64,000 nucleotides of DNA from Sebastes aleutianus (GCA_916700875.1 CAKAKS010000072.1:36524320-36588319); one strand, 5' to 3'. Shown: positions 43,985 to 56,667, numbered from the stretch's first letter. Program-made: numbers and translations. The notes: generated by a model not told the origin, from the sequence alone.

Positions 43985-46025
43985 CAGTGCTCGAAGTGGG
44001 CCGGTACGCAGCGGTACACCTTACCGGCACTAATACATTTTACTCTTTGGCGTACTGTGACTTTTTCATGCGTACCGGAGCTTCTCACAAGCTGCCTGTA
44101 CTCTCCTCTGCCCTCTCCATATCAGGTTCTCTGGGAGATTTATAATGGAGATTCATAACAGTGCAGCGCCAGCGTAGTTGTGCTGCATGGGTTCACGTAT
44201 AGGGAACGGAAGCCGGCGTTATTAATCGCCAAGCGAGCTGAAGCCTGGTTGTTTACATCAGAAGCGCGCTGTATTATTTTTGGCATGTTTAATGATAAAA
44301 TCAGTCACACATTAATAAAACTCCACGCTGCAGAACATTAACTAGGCATACATATGGCATATTAATTATTATTCAGTCTGAAATGACGATGTGTGTTTTT
44401 ATGTGCACACCTGATAGTTTTACTGTAAATTGCAATATTGGCTTGAGTCTGCAGAGGCAGGTATACAGCCTGTCTGCCAGGAAGGGGGATCTACATTTAT
44501 CAATTCACAGCATTTAACTCCCTGCAACAGCATGTGCAGTTTTGTAACCACATAAATATGATTGGCATAAACATTGAGGTATATCCTCTATCTTAGTCTT
44601 AAAAGATAGATTATAGTGTGAAAATACCCCGACTTCTATCAGATCTATACCGGTAGAAAGGGCTTATGCCACAATGATAACCAGTTAACGTTTCAAAGTA
44701 TTTATGTGGAATAATAAATGATATGCCATATGTTAATGTTCTGCGATGTAGAGTTTTATATAATGTGAAATCAGGTTCTATTATTAATAGGGGTGTGACG
44801 AAATATTGTGCCACAAAATATCACAATATAAAAATGTGACAATATGCATCGTCGACACAAAAAACTGAATTGCGATATCAGGGCATAATAGGTACTATGT
44901 ACATATGGGCTCCTGGGCTAAAGCTGCAGCCTTTTCCTGCTGCTGTTCAAGGCCTATGGAAGAAGGCTGAGTACTCGTCATATTTTTGGGGTACAAAACA
45001 CATGCGCAATAAAATCTAGTCTGCCCTCGCCGAAATTGAACCAATCACAACGCAAGACCGCAGCTTCAGTTACACTGTGCATGTGTCATAACCCAAGAGT
45101 TATGTCCGCCCGTGACCTAGCCTCCTTTCATAGGCCTTGTCGGAGCTCCACACACATCAACACACACAGCGCAGTCAGTGAACAGTCAGACTGGTTATGG
45201 TGGCTAGGCTAACAATAATATCGGGTGAGAACGAGGGTGCTGTAATTTATCAATACAATGTTCATATCCTTTTTGTAAAATAATTAATAAACTGTTTTGT
45301 CATAACTTTTTTTTTGTGAACAAATATAATTGATGAAAGAGTATTTAAACGTTTTCTGATTTACTGAATACGATTTTACACGACAAACATTTCCAGAAGA
45401 ATTAAATGTTCAGATGAAGGCTGTGATAAATAATAAAAATAATAATTTAACTAGTAATAATAATGGTCCAAATTGAGGTAAAATGCGTAGTTTTAAGTCA
45501 AAAACATTCAAATTTTCTTGGGGAAGGACCCTCAAACCTAATACCTCCTAGTCTCTTTTATTCACTGTATAAATTCATAATGTGTCTCTGTATAATATGT
45601 AGGAGCATCCTGACTGGGACTCTGCTCCTAAAACCTGAATGAAGAGCTCACACACCTCAGCTCTGCATGTATACCTGCCTGTCTGTCTGGCTGCTGTTGA
45701 TTCCAGCCTATAGACATCCTATAATATATTATAGAGAGATGCTGAAGGCTACAAATAACACAGGAAAACACTTTAAATATTAACACTATATACAAACACA
45801 CCACCTTAACCCTATAATGTTCCAGTGTGAATATTATTGGAGTATTATAGGCCTACTATAGAAGATGCATATAGCCCAAGTATATATAGCAATAAAATCA
45901 CAGCTGATTATGACTGACACAGTTTAACATGCTTAAAGAAATAATGAATAAATAGGAATAAGTTGCAAGAGATTGCTGATACCGGCAGATACACACAACA
46001 TGTTAATAAGACAGTACCAACACTG
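43985..46025. mobile_element. Intronic hAT-like transposon remnant, unit 9 (long form)
   Basis: Ends CAGTGCTCG and CACTG, flanks GTCATTAT and GTCAATAT; inner right repeat deleted. Confidence 0.7.
44130..45263. repeat. 1.1-kb extra segment in intron element, unit 9
   Basis: Shows the gagatttataatggagattcataac duplication also found in unit 6 and a shortened gaagcgcgctgtatt stretch. hAT-like part carries more substitutions (aaatctagtctgccc, gcaagaccgcag). Confidence 0.65.
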
Positions 46026-46112
46026 GTCAATATGAAATTAAAAGAGTGTAACTTCCTGTTTGATTAGAGCTATAAGTTTTGAAACACTGTAAATATTATC
46101 AGCTGCACTCAC

Positions 46113-46216
46113 CAGTATTTGAGTCTGTTGTTGTTGAGAAAGACCTGATGAACTCTGTTTAATATTTCTTTAGACAGAAACACAGAGACTTGTCTCGACT
46201 GCAGCTCTCTGACAAA
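46113..46216 (-). other. Predicted 5' noncoding exon of TRIM copy 9
   Basis: Donor GTGAGT below 46113; 18-bp intronic stretch absent. 5' end unknown; the sequence just upstream (46250 on) carries a deletion not seen in other units. Confidence 0.48.
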
Positions 46217-46766
46217 CGTGAAGTTTCATTTCTGTAATGTGACGTTGAAGGTTAGACAGAATACCTTCAGTATAGTTACAGATATTTGGCACAAGATACG
46301 TTTAATCTTTAGGGAGACTTTTTTTTACTTCTTTTATCTTCTTTTTCCTGCAACCACCAGGACAGTTTTCACAAAAAAAGTCAATCCCACATGTAAGAAT
46401 ACATCTTAGGGTCAGCAGAAACCAGCAGCCACTTTACAGTCCTCTACAGCTCTGCAACAATCATACTGTCTGTCTAGATTTCAGCTCACTGTTTGTCCTG
46501 TAATGTTCTAACCTTCTCATGTAATTCTTGTATTTGCTTCGTTCCTATTAGTTGTTGCTGAATCAGACCAGGAAGTTGAGTGGTGTGTGCAGTCTGTGCA
46601 TGCCTTTAACAAACTCTCCTCCCTCTGATGTGTGTTGTAATGCTCACATCTAGTGGCCACAGTTGAGAAACACATCCAACCTGTGAAAACCTTTGTGACT
46701 TTGTGGACAAGACTCCAGTTTCAAAATAAAACACTCAAACAAAAAGTTTCTTCTTCTGAACAGGAT

Positions 46767-46772
46767 TTTATT
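46767..46772 (-). terminator. Polyadenylation signal AATAAA of copy 10
   Basis: Minus strand cactgaAATAAAatcc with the downstream tract tttttgtttgagtgtttt. Confidence 0.5.
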
Positions 46773-47082
46773 TCAGTGATGACTGATTACATGAATAACA
46801 ACATAAATGCATATTAGACATTGAAACTCAATAACCGGATGACTGAATAACTAGTAAAAATAAAGACCATTAATCATTCACTTAATGCTAATTACATGTT
46901 CAAAACCCAACAACAGCTGAAAAGATGTAGGCCTATAAAACAGAATTAAAGCTCTAATGCTGCAACTAACAATTAGTTTCATTATTGATTAATCTCCTTG
47001 GTGCATAAAATATTAGCAAAAAAGTCACAAATGCCCATTATGATTTATAATAATCCAACGATATTTGGTTTAATATGATAGA

Positions 47083-47098
47083 TTCTATCATGATAGAA
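47083..47098. repeat. Perfect 16-bp palindrome ttctatcatgatagaa
   Basis: Arises from an extra attctatcatgatag in a sequence that other units read as aatatgatagaagaccc. Found only here and at 56977..56992. Confidence 0.9.
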
Positions 47099-47704
47099 GA
47101 CCCAGAAACCAGCAAATATTCACATTTGAGAGGCTGAAATTTGTAAAATTACAAAATGAATTGATTAACATTTGCAGATTATTTTTTCTGTTGATTGATA
47201 TATTAATTACCTCATTTATTCAGCTCTTAATTGCTCACAGAAAGAGTACTCAAGAGTAACAGTTTGAAGCTGAGTGGTTGTCTTTATCAGAAAAATGTAC
47301 TTAACGTATGAAAAGTAAAAGTATTGATTGTGCAGTAAAATGTTCCCTGTCAGTGTTTTACTATTATATCTGATGTTTCTGGATTAATATGACTGCTGCA
47401 TTAATGTGTATGTTACATTTTACTCCTGAAGATATTTAAGGTTGTGCTAATTTTCACTCCTTTACATACTGTTGGCTAGTTTAATCTACAGCAATGCATC
47501 ATGGTCTATGAGATCATCACATGTTTGTAGCGTCGCTGTCCTGTGAGAACCACGTATCTCTAAAAAGTCGACTTTTCATGATGTCAGAAAAACAGCCCTG
47601 AAGATTAATTCTGAAGACAACACGTTTACATTGTATATTTCCACTGAATATGTATATTTGTTCTGTTATATGACAGTGAACCTTTTCATTTAAATATCAC
47701 CAGT

Positions 47705-49354
47705 CTACTCAGCTTGATTGACAGGAGAGATGATCAGAGGGGCAGAGTTTTTACCACCATAATTAAGACCAGGACCGTAGAATGGTAGAAGTTTCTCAGT
47801 GAAGCAGCAGCCAGTAAAGGAGTAGATAAGAGCTGCAGCATCTACGTCATAAAAGGACACCAGACCCTCCTCATAATCCACAAACACCCCCACCTTCTGA
47901 GGCCGAGACTTCAGAGAGAGACTGACTGGAGGGTCGGCAAGAGCTTTGTACTTATTTCCATTTGTCAAACATATAGTCCAGTAACCATCCTCAGGTCTCC
48001 ATGTGATGCTTCCCTTCCTATTGACCGACTCTCTGACCACTCCTAAAGAACATTGAGTCTTTCCTTTGACTTGAACCTCAAAGTAAAATCTGCCTGAAGA
48101 GAAACTCTGCTTTCCTAAAACAAGAACATAATTAGGAAATCTCTCTGGGTTGTCTGGGAGATTCTTCCTCACATCACCATGATTCACTTGTTTCCCATCA
48201 TCAGACAGTATGAGATTGGGATGAGCTGTATCAGGATCAAGTGTCACATCCACTGCATACTACTGGACCCTCTTCAGCTCTGACTCAGCTGTAAACAGCT
48301 TCTTCATCTCTTTACTGAGTGTCTCCTCCAGCTGAGCCACTGCTCTCCCCACAGTCCCCTCATATGTTGATGGACGGATGCTGACCTCTGTCCAGTCCTT
48401 GGAGGGTGGAGCAGCTTTCAGGGACTGGACACTCTGGAGAAGATGGAGTTGGTCTTCAGAGCGTTTGAGCTGCTCCACTTCAGTCCATCTCTTCGTCAGC
48501 TCAGAGATTTCCTGTTCCAGCTCTCTGATGAAAGCTTCGGCCTGTTTTTCTGTTGTTTTCTGCTTCTCTTTGATCGTGTCGATGAGATTGGCCTGGCCTC
48601 TCTCAACAGACTCCTTCAGAGCAGTGAAGACCTGAACACCTTCTGCTATCTCTCTGTCTGCATCTTCCTCACTGAGGTCAACTGAGTGTTTGATCTCCTG
48701 AATCTTCAGTCGTCTCTTCTGGATCATCTGCTGGATTTCAGCCTCTGTCTTCCCCAGCTCGGCCTTCTTTCCTTCATATTCTTCTTTCAGAGGAACAAAC
48801 TCATGTGTCTTGTGGTCTAAAACGGGGCAGAGCATGCAGACACATGTCTGGTCGGTCTTACAGAACAGCTCCAGAGGTTTATCGTGCTTCGTACACATCC
48901 TGTCTTCCAGGTTCTCCACAGGGTCGATCAGCTGATGTCTTTTCAGACGTGAAGCTGTCAGATGAGGCTCCAGGTGAGTCTCACAGTAGGAGGCCAGACA
49001 CACCAGGCAGGACTTCAGGGCCTTCAGTTTGGTTCCTGTGCAGAAGTCACAGGGAACTTCTCCTTGTTTGGACACTTGTTGCTCTGAGCTGCTGCTGCTG
49101 GTTTTCTGTTGAGCTGACTGTCTGAACTGAACAACCATCTCAGAGATGAAGGTGTTGACCCTCAAATCAGGTCTTGTGGTAAAAGCCTCTTTACACATGG
49201 GACACTGGCACCTGTCACTAGTATTCCAGTGTTTATTGATGCAGTTTTTGCAGAAGTTGTGTCCACATGGTATAGCGACTGGATCAGTGAACACATCCAG
49301 ACAGATGGAGCACAGAAACTGATCTTCAGATAGCAGATTGCTGGCAGCAGCCAT
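47705..49354 (-). pseudogene. TRIM copy 10, truncated by nonsense codon before PRY-SPRY
   Basis: Collinear with 549 positions of the family but interrupted once: CAG of LKRVQQYAVDV is TAG (cta at 48260..48262 on the plus strand). The first 364 codons are intact and encode RING (DPVAIPCGHNFC), both B-boxes and the whole coiled coil; acceptor and donor are also intact (intron 49364..51656). A SPRY-less tripartite protein could therefore be made. Downstream the PRY-SPRY frame remains open to NQAE but the conserved W433 is C (KTQCSLGV), and the segment also shows RESVNRKG, NKYKAL and LNYGGKNS, consistent with relaxed constraint after the stop arose. Alternatives: a functional truncated regulator, or a base error. 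Calling it a pseudogene is a judgement on the missing target domain. Confidence 0.8.
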
Positions 49355-49528
49355 GTCTACACACTGAGAACAGAAGTGAAAGTATTATAATATATTTTGA
49401 TTCACATGTATTAATCATTTGTATGAAACAAATATCAAAGTATGATTACTGCAATATTGAGAAACATTATTTTGAATTCATAGGTATGTTTCATTTAACT
49501 GAGATGTCCATCTGACAAGTGTCATTAT

Positions 49529-51551
49529 CAGTGCTCGAAGTGAGCTGGTACGCAGCGGTACACCGTACCTGCACTTCTACATTTTACTCCTTGGCGTACT
49601 GTGACTTTTTCATGTGTACCGGAGCTTCTCACAAGCTGCCTGTCCTCTCCTCTGCCCTCTCCACATCAGGTTCTCTGGGAGATAAATAACGGTGCAGCGC
49701 CAGCGTAGTTGCGCTGCGTGGGTTCACGTAGGGAAGCCGGCTTTATTAATCGCCGCGCGAGCTGAAGCCTGGCTGTTCACATCAGAAGCGCATTTGACCG
49801 CGCTGCATTATTTTTGGGGTGTTTAATGATAAAATCAGACACACATTAATAAAACTCCACGCTGCAGAACATTAACTACGCATACATATGGCATATTAAT
49901 TATTATTCAGTCTGAAATGACGATGTGTGTATTTATGTGCACACCTGATAGTTTTACTGTAAATTGCAATATTGCCTTGGGTCTGCAGAGGCAGGTATAC
50001 AGCCTGTCTGCCAGGAAGGGGGATCTACATTTATTAATTCACAGCATTTAACTCCCTGCAACAGCATGTGCAGCTTTCTTACCACATAAATATGATTGGC
50101 ATAAACATCGGGGTATATCCTCTATCTTAGTCTTAAAAGATATATTATAGTGTGGAAATACCCCGACTTCTATCATATCTATACCGGTAGAAAGGGCTTA
50201 TGCCACGATGATAACCAGTTAATGTTTCAAAGTATTTATGTGGAATAATAAATGATATGCCATATGTTAATGTTCTGCAATGTGGAGTTTTATATAATGT
50301 GAAATCGCGTTCTATTATTAATAGGGGTGTGACGAAATATTGTGCCACAAAATATTGCGATATAAAAACATGACGATATGCATCGTCGAGACAAAAAACT
50401 GAATTGCGATATCAGGGCATAATAGGTACTATGTACATATGGGCTCCAGGGCTAAAGCTGCAGCCTCTTCCTGCTGCTGTTCAAGGCCTATGGAAGGAAG
50501 CGGAGTGTCATATCTTTGGGGTATAAAACACATGCGCAGTAAAATCTGGTCTGCCCTCGCCGAAATTGAACCAATCGCAACGCACGACCGCAGCTTCAGT
50601 TACACTGTGCATGTGTCATAACCCAAGAGCCATGTCCGCCCATGTTCTACCCTCCTTTCATAGGCCTTGTCGGAGCTCCACACACATCAACACACGCAGC
50701 GCAGTCAGTGAACAGTCAGACTGGTTATGGTGGCTAGACTAACAATAATGTCGGGTGAGAACGAGGGTGCTGTAATTTATCAATACAATGTTCACATCCT
50801 TTTTGTAAAATAATTAATAAACTGTTCGTCATAACTTTTTTTTGTGAACAAATATAATTGACGAAAGAGTATTTAAAAGTTTTCTTATTTATAGAATACG
50901 ATTTTACAGGATTAACATTTCCAGAAGAATTAAATGTTCAGATGAAGGCTGTGATAAATAATAAAAATAATCATTTAACTAGTAATAATAATGGTCCACA
51001 ATGATGTAAAATACGTAGTTTTAAGTCAAAAACCTTCAAATTTTCTCAGGGGAGGACCCCCAAACCCAATATCTCCTAGTATCTTTTATTCACTGTATAA
51101 ATTCATAATGTGTCTCTGTATAATATGTAGGAGCATCCTGACTGGGACTCTGCTCCTAAAACCTGAATGAAGAGCTCACACACCTCAGCTCTGCATGTAT
51201 ACCTGCCTGTCTGTCTGGCTGCTGTTGATTCCAGCCTATAGACATCCTATAATATATTATAGAGAGATGCTGAAGGCTACAAATAACACAGGTAAACACT
51301 TTAACTATTAACACTATATACAAACACACCACCTCAACCCTATAATGTTCCAGTGTGAATATTATTGGAGTATTATAGGCCTACTATAGAAGATGCATAG
51401 CCCAAGTATATAAAGCAATAAAAACACAGCTGATTATGACTGACACAGTTTAACATGCTTAAAGAAATAATGAATAAATAGGAATAAGTTGCAAGAGATT
51501 GCTGATACCGGCAGATACACACAACATGTTAATAAGAGAGTACCAACACTG
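49529..51551. mobile_element. Intronic hAT-like transposon remnant, unit 10 (long form)
   Basis: Ends CAGTGCTCG and CACTG, flanks GTCATTAT and GTCAATAT; inner right repeat deleted in the common way, unlike unit 1 which it otherwise closely matches. Confidence 0.7.
49674..50793. repeat. 1.1-kb extra segment in intron element, unit 10
   Basis: Nearly identical to unit 1's copy, sharing private changes such as gggaagccggctttattaatcg, attgccttgggtctg, gcagctttcttaccac and gaagcggagtgtc. Only about ten differences were counted by eye over roughly 1.4-1.6 kb. Confidence 0.7.
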
Positions 51552-51656
51552 GTCAATATGAAATGAAAAGAGTGTAACTTCCTGTTTGATTAGAGCTGTA
51601 AGTTTTGTGTTAATGCTGGTTGTTGAAACACAGTAAATATTATCAGCTGCACTCAC

Positions 51657-51760
51657 CAGTATTTGAGGCTGTTGTTGTTGAGAAAGACCTGATGAACTCA
51701 GTTTAATATTTCTTTAGACAGAAACACAGAGACTTGTCTCGACTGCAGCTCTCTGACAAA
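51657..51760 (-). other. Predicted 5' noncoding exon of TRIM copy 10
   Basis: Donor GTGAGT below 51657; 18-bp intronic stretch present; exon reads tttgaggctg where others have tttgagtctg. 5' end unknown. Confidence 0.48.
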
Positions 51761-53179
51761 CATGCAGTTTCATTTCTGTAATGTGACGTTGAAGCTCTCC
51801 TCCTTCCAGTGTTGCTCCACCTCTTACAGCAGCTCTGTTTGTGAGGATGTGTTTCCTCCACCAGGACAGTTTTCACAAAATAAAAGTCAATCCCACATGT
51901 AAGAATACATCTTAGGGTCAGCAGAAAAGAGCAGCCACTTTACAGTCCTCTACAGCTCTGCAACAATCATACTGTCTGTCCAGATTTCAGCTCTCTGTTT
52001 GTCCTGTAATGTTCTAACCTTCTCATGTAATTCTTGTATTTGCTTCGTTCCTATTAGTTGTTGCTGAATCAGACCAGGAAGTTGAGTGGTGTGTGCAGTC
52101 TGTGCATGCCTTTAACAAACTCTCCTCCCTCTGATGTGTTTTGTCATGCTCACATCTAGTGGCCACAGTTGAGAAACACATCCAACCTGTGAAAACCTTT
52201 GTGACTTTGTGGACAAGACTCCAGTTTCAAAATAAAACACTCACACAAAACGTTTCTTCCTCTGCACAGGATTTTATTGCAATGATGACTGATTAAATGA
52301 ATAACAACATGAATGCAAATTAGACATTAAAACTCAATAACCGGATGACTGAATAATTTGTAAAAATACTGACAATCATTCACTTAATGATAATTAAATG
52401 TTCAAAACCCAACAACAGCTGAAAAGATGTAGGCCTATAAAACAGAATTAAAGCTCTAATGCTGCAACTAACAATTATTTTCATTATTGATTAATTTCTT
52501 TGTGCATAAAATATCAGAAAAAAAGTCACAAATGCCCATTATGATTTATAAAAATACAAAGATATTGGGTTTAATATGATAGAAGACCCAGAAAACCAGC
52601 AAATATTCACATTTGAGAGGCTGGAATGTATTAAATTACAAATTTAATTGATAAATATTTGTGGATTAATTTTTTCTGTTGATTGATAAATTAATTAGCT
52701 CTTAATTGATCAAAGAAAGAGTTCACAAGGGTAACTTTTTGAATCTGAGTAGTTGTCTTTATCAGAAAAATGTACTTAACGTGTGAAAAGTAAAAGTATT
52801 GATTGTGCAGTAAAATGTTCCCTGTCAGTGTTTTACTATTATATCTGATGTTTCTGGATTAATATTACTGCTGCATTAATGTGTATGCTGCATTTTACTG
52901 CTGAAGATGTTTAAGGTTGTGCTAAATTTAACTCCTTTATATACTGTTGGCTAGTTTAATCTACAGCATGCATCATGGTCTATTAAGATCATCGTTTGTT
53001 TGTAGCGTCGCTGTCCTGTGAGAACCACGTATCTCTAAACAGTCGACTTTTCATGGTGTCAGAAAAACAGCCCTGAAGATTAATTCTGAAGACAACAGGT
53101 TTACATTGTATATTGCCACTGAATATGTATATTTGTTCTGTTATATGACAGTGAACCTTTTCATTTAAATATCATCAGT
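51761..53179. other. Spacer between copies 10 and 11
   Basis: No 107-bp block. AT-rich dispersed repeat at about 52453..52702 (internally shortened), 240-bp block at about 52710..52920. No gene. Confidence 0.6.
52273..52278 (-). terminator. Polyadenylation signal AATAAA for copy 11
   Basis: AATAAA followed by the GT-rich tract (ttttgtgtgagtgtttt). Confidence 0.55.
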
Positions 53180-54820
53180 CTACTCAGCTTGATTGACAGG
53201 AGAGATGATCAGAGGGGCAGAGTTTTTACCACCATCATTAACACCAGGACAGAAGAATGGGAGGAGTTTCTCAGTGAAGCAGCAGCCAGTAAAGGAGTAG
53301 ATAAGAGCTGCAGCATCTACGTCATAAAAGGAGATCAGACCCTCCTCATAATCCACAAACACCCCCACCTTCTGAGGCTGAGACTTCAGAGAGAGACTGA
53401 CTGAAGGGCTAGCAGGAGCTTTGTACTCATTTCCATTTCCCAACCATATAGTCCAGTAACCATCCTGAGGGTTCAGTGGGATGATTCCCTTCCTGTTGAT
53501 CGACTCTCTGGCCACTCCTAAAGTCCATTTAGTCTTTCCTTTAACTTGAACCTCAAAGTAAAATATGCCTGAAGAGAAACTCTGCTTTGCTAAGACATTA
53601 ACATAATTAGAAAATCTCTTTGGGTTGTCTGGGAGATTCTTCCTCACATCACTATCATTCACTTGTTTCCCATCATCAGACAGGATGAGATCAGGATGAG
53701 CTGTATCAGGATCAAGAGTCACATCCACTGCATACTGCTGGACCCTCTTCAGCTCATCTTCAAGCAGCTTCTTCATCTCTTTACTGAGTGTCTCCTCCAG
53801 CTGAGCCACAGCTCTCCTCACAATCCCCACATACGATGGACGGACGCTGACCTCTGTCCAGTCCTTGGTGGGTGGAGCAGCTTTCAGGGACTGGACATTT
53901 TGGAGAAGATGGAGTTGGTCTTCAGAGCGTGAGAGCTGCTCCACTTCAGTCCTTCTCGTCTTCAGCTCAGAGATTTCCTGTTCCAGCTCTTTGATGAAAG
54001 CTTCGGCCCGTTTTTCTGTTGTTTTCTGCTTCTCTTTGATCGTGTTGATGAGATTGGCCTGGCCTCTCTCAACAGACTCCTTTAGAGCAGTGAAGACATG
54101 AACACCTTCTGCTATGTCTCTGTCTGCATCTTCCTCACTGAGGTCGACTGAGTGTTTGATCTCCTGAATCTTCAGTCGTCTCTTCTGGATCATCTGCTGA
54201 ATTTCAGCCTCTGTCTTCCCCAGCTCGGCCTTCTTTCCTTCATATTCTTCTTTCAGAGGAACAACATCATGCGTCTTGTGGTCTACAACATGGCAGAGCA
54301 TGCAGACACATGTCTGGTCGGTCTTACAGAACAGCTCCAGAGGTTTATCGTGCTTCGTACACATCCTGTCTTCCAGGTTCTCCACAGGGTCGATCAGCTG
54401 ATGTCTTTTCAGACGTGAAGTTGTCAGATGAGGCTCCAGGTGAGTCTCACAGTAGGAGGCCAGACACACCAGACAGGACTTCAGGGCCTTCAGTTTGGTT
54501 CCTGTGCAGACGTCACAGGGAACTTCTCCTGGTTTGGACACTTGTTGCTCTGAGCTGCTGCTGCTGGTTTTCTGTTGAGCTGACTGTTTGAACTGAACAA
54601 CCATCTCAGAGATGAAGGTGTTGATCCTCAAATCAGGTCTTATGGTAAAAGCCTCTTTACACATGGGACACTGGCACCTGTCATTAGTATTCCAGTGTTC
54701 AGTGATGCAGTTTTTGCAGAAGTTGTGTCCACATTGTATAGTGACTGGATCAATGAACACATCCAGACAGATGGAGCACAGAAACTGATCTTCAGATTGC
54801 AGATTGCTGGCAGCAGCCAT
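53180..54820 (-). CDS. TRIM copy 11, bloodthirsty/TRIM25-like RING E3 ligase, 546 aa
   Basis: Intact; RING reads IDPVTIQCGHNFC with all zinc ligands kept, B-boxes complete (CHVVDHKTHDV). Intron 54830..56045, one of the three short introns. Coil carries RDIAEGVHVF, TEKRAEAF and LKTRRTEVEQ (last shared with copy 1). Linker KKLLEDELKR as in copy 6. PRY-SPRY variable segments: D after TAHP, NPKRFSNYVNV, KWTLGV, IIPLNPQDGYWTIWLGNG, ASPSV, LLPFFCPGVND. Two changes at normally constant SPRY sites: VLAKQSFSS (A for G) and SSGIFYFEV (I for R). Predicted ubiquitin ligase, target unknown. Confidence 0.94.
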   Translation of the reverse strand: MAAASNLQSEDQFLCSICLDVFIDPVTIQCGHNFCKNCITEHWNTNDRCQCPMCKEAFTIRPDLRINTFISEMVVQFKQSAQQKTSSSSSEQQVSKPGEVPCDVCTGTKLKALKSCLVCLASYCETHLEPHLTTSRLKRHQLIDPVENLEDRMCTKHDKPLELFCKTDQTCVCMLCHVVDHKTHDVVPLKEEYEGKKAELGKTEAEIQQMIQKRRLKIQEIKHSVDLSEEDADRDIAEGVHVFTALKESVERGQANLINTIKEKQKTTEKRAEAFIKELEQEISELKTRRTEVEQLSRSEDQLHLLQNVQSLKAAPPTKDWTEVSVRPSYVGIVRRAVAQLEETLSKEMKKLLEDELKRVQQYAVDVTLDPDTAHPDLILSDDGKQVNDSDVRKNLPDNPKRFSNYVNVLAKQSFSSGIFYFEVQVKGKTKWTLGVARESINRKGIIPLNPQDGYWTIWLGNGNEYKAPASPSVSLSLKSQPQKVGVFVDYEEGLISFYDVDAAALIYSFTGCCFTEKLLPFFCPGVNDGGKNSAPLIISPVNQAE

Positions 54821-54994
54821 GTCTACACACTGAGAACAAAAGTGAAAGTATTATAAAATGTTTTGTTTCACATGTATTAATCATTTGTATGAAACTAATA
54901 TCAAAGTATGATTGCTGCAATATTGAAAAACATTATTTTGAATTTATAGGTATGTTTCATTTAACTGAGATGTCCATCTGACAAGTGTCATAAT

Positions 54995-55941
54995 CAGTGC
55001 TCCAAGTGAGCCGTTACGCAGCGGTACACCTTACCGGCACTTCTACATTTTACTCCTTGGCGTACTGTGACTTTTTCATGCGTACCGGAACTTCTCACAA
55101 GCTGCCTGTCCTCTCCTCTGCCCTCTCCATATCAGGTTCACATCTTTTTTGTAAAATAATTAGTGAACTGTTTGTCATAACCTTTATATTTTTATTTCTA
55201 AACAAATATAATTAATGAAACATTAAACGTTTTCTGAATCAGCTCTTCTGATTTAGAGAATACGATTTTACAGGACAAACATTTCCAGAAGAATTAAGTG
55301 TGCAGATGAAGGCTGTGATAAATAAAAAAAATAATCATTTAACTAGTAATAATAATGGTCCACAATGATGCAAAATGCGTAGTTTTAAGTCAAAAACCTT
55401 CAAATTTTCTTGGGGAAGGACCTCCAAACCCAATATCTCCTAGTATCTTTTATTCACTGTATAAATTCATAATGTGTCTCTGTATAATATGTAGGAGCAT
55501 CCTGACTGGGACTCTGCTCCTAAAACCTGAATGAAGAGCTCACACACCTCAGCTCTGCATGTATACCTGCCTGTCTGTCTGGCTGCTGTTGATTCCAGCC
55601 TATAGACATCCTATAATATATTATAGAGAGATGCTGAAGGCTACAAATAACACAGGAAAGCATTTTAACTATTAACATTATATACAAACACACCACCTTA
55701 ACCCTATAATGTTCCAGTGTGAATATTATTGGAGTATTATAGGCCTACTATAGAAGATGCATATAGCCCAAGTATATATAGCAATAAAATCACAACTGAT
55801 TATGACTGACACAGTTTAACATGCTTAAAGAAATAATGAATAAATAGGAATAAGTTGCAAGAGATTGCTGATACCGGCAATTACACACAACATGTGAATA
55901 AGAGAGTACCGGCACTTATTTTTTTTCCACTTCAAACACTG
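54995..55941. mobile_element. Intronic hAT-like transposon remnant, unit 11 (short form, complete right end)
   Basis: Best-preserved right side: cccacttcaaaCACTG followed by GTCATTAT (55942..55949), an exact match to the left-hand duplication in most units; the left copy here reads GTCATAAT. The 1.1-kb segment is absent (tatcaggttcacatc at about 55129..55143). This unit shows that the short form can occur with the full right terminal repeat. Confidence 0.78.
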
Positions 55942-56045
55942 GTCATTATGAAATGAAGAGTGTAACTTCCTGTTTGATTTGGAGCTGTAAGTTTTGTGTT
56001 AATGCTGGTTGTTGAAACACAGTAAATATTATCAGCTGCACTCAC

Positions 56046-56149
56046 CAGTATTTGAGTCTGTTGTTGTTGAGAAAGACCTGATGAACTCAGTTTAATATTT
56101 CTTTAGACAGAAACACAGAGACTTGTCTCGACTGCAGCTCTCTGACAAA
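56046..56149 (-). other. Predicted 5' noncoding exon of TRIM copy 11
   Basis: Donor GTGAGT below 56046; 18-bp intronic stretch present. 5' end unknown. Confidence 0.5.
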
Positions 56150-56661
56150 CATGCAGTTTCATTTCTGTAATGTGACGTTGAAGCTCTCCTCCTTCCAGTG
56201 TTGCTCCACCTCTTACAGCAGCTCAGTTTGTGAGGATGTGTTTCCTCCACCAGGACAGTTTTCACAAATAAAAAGTCAATCCCACATGTAAGAATACATC
56301 TTAGGGTCAGCAGAAACCAGCAGCCACTTCACAGTCCTCTACAGCTCTGCAACAATCATACTGTCTGTCCAGATTTCAGCTCACTGTTTGTCCTGTAATG
56401 TTCTAACCTTCTCATGTAATTCTTGTATTTGCTTCGTTCCTATTAGTTGTTGCTGAATCAGACCAGGAAGTTGAGTGGTGTGTGCAGTCTGTGCATGCCT
56501 TTAACAAACTCTCCTCCCTCTGATGTGTGTTGTAATGCTCACATCTAGTGGCCACAGTTGAGAAACACATCCAACCTGTGAAAACCTTTGTGACTTTGTG
56601 GACAAGACTCCAGTTTCAAAATAAAACACTCACACAAAAAGTTTCTTCTTCTGAACAGGAT

Positions 56662-56667
56662 TTTATT
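56662..56667 (-). terminator. Polyadenylation signal AATAAA for copy 12
   Basis: AATAAA in the variant context shared with spacer 9 (cactgaAATAAAatcc), followed by the GT-rich tract. Confidence 0.55.

Larger units (their letters stand above)
46217..47704. other. Spacer between copies 9 and 10
   Basis: gacgttgaag joins directly to gttagacag, so about 75 bp of presumed promoter-side sequence is missing while most of the 107-bp block (46251..46353) remains. AT-rich dispersed repeat at about 46952..47227 carries a palindrome insertion. 240-bp block at about 47235..47450. The stretch 46740..47160 is nearly identical to spacer 11. No gene. Confidence 0.6.
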
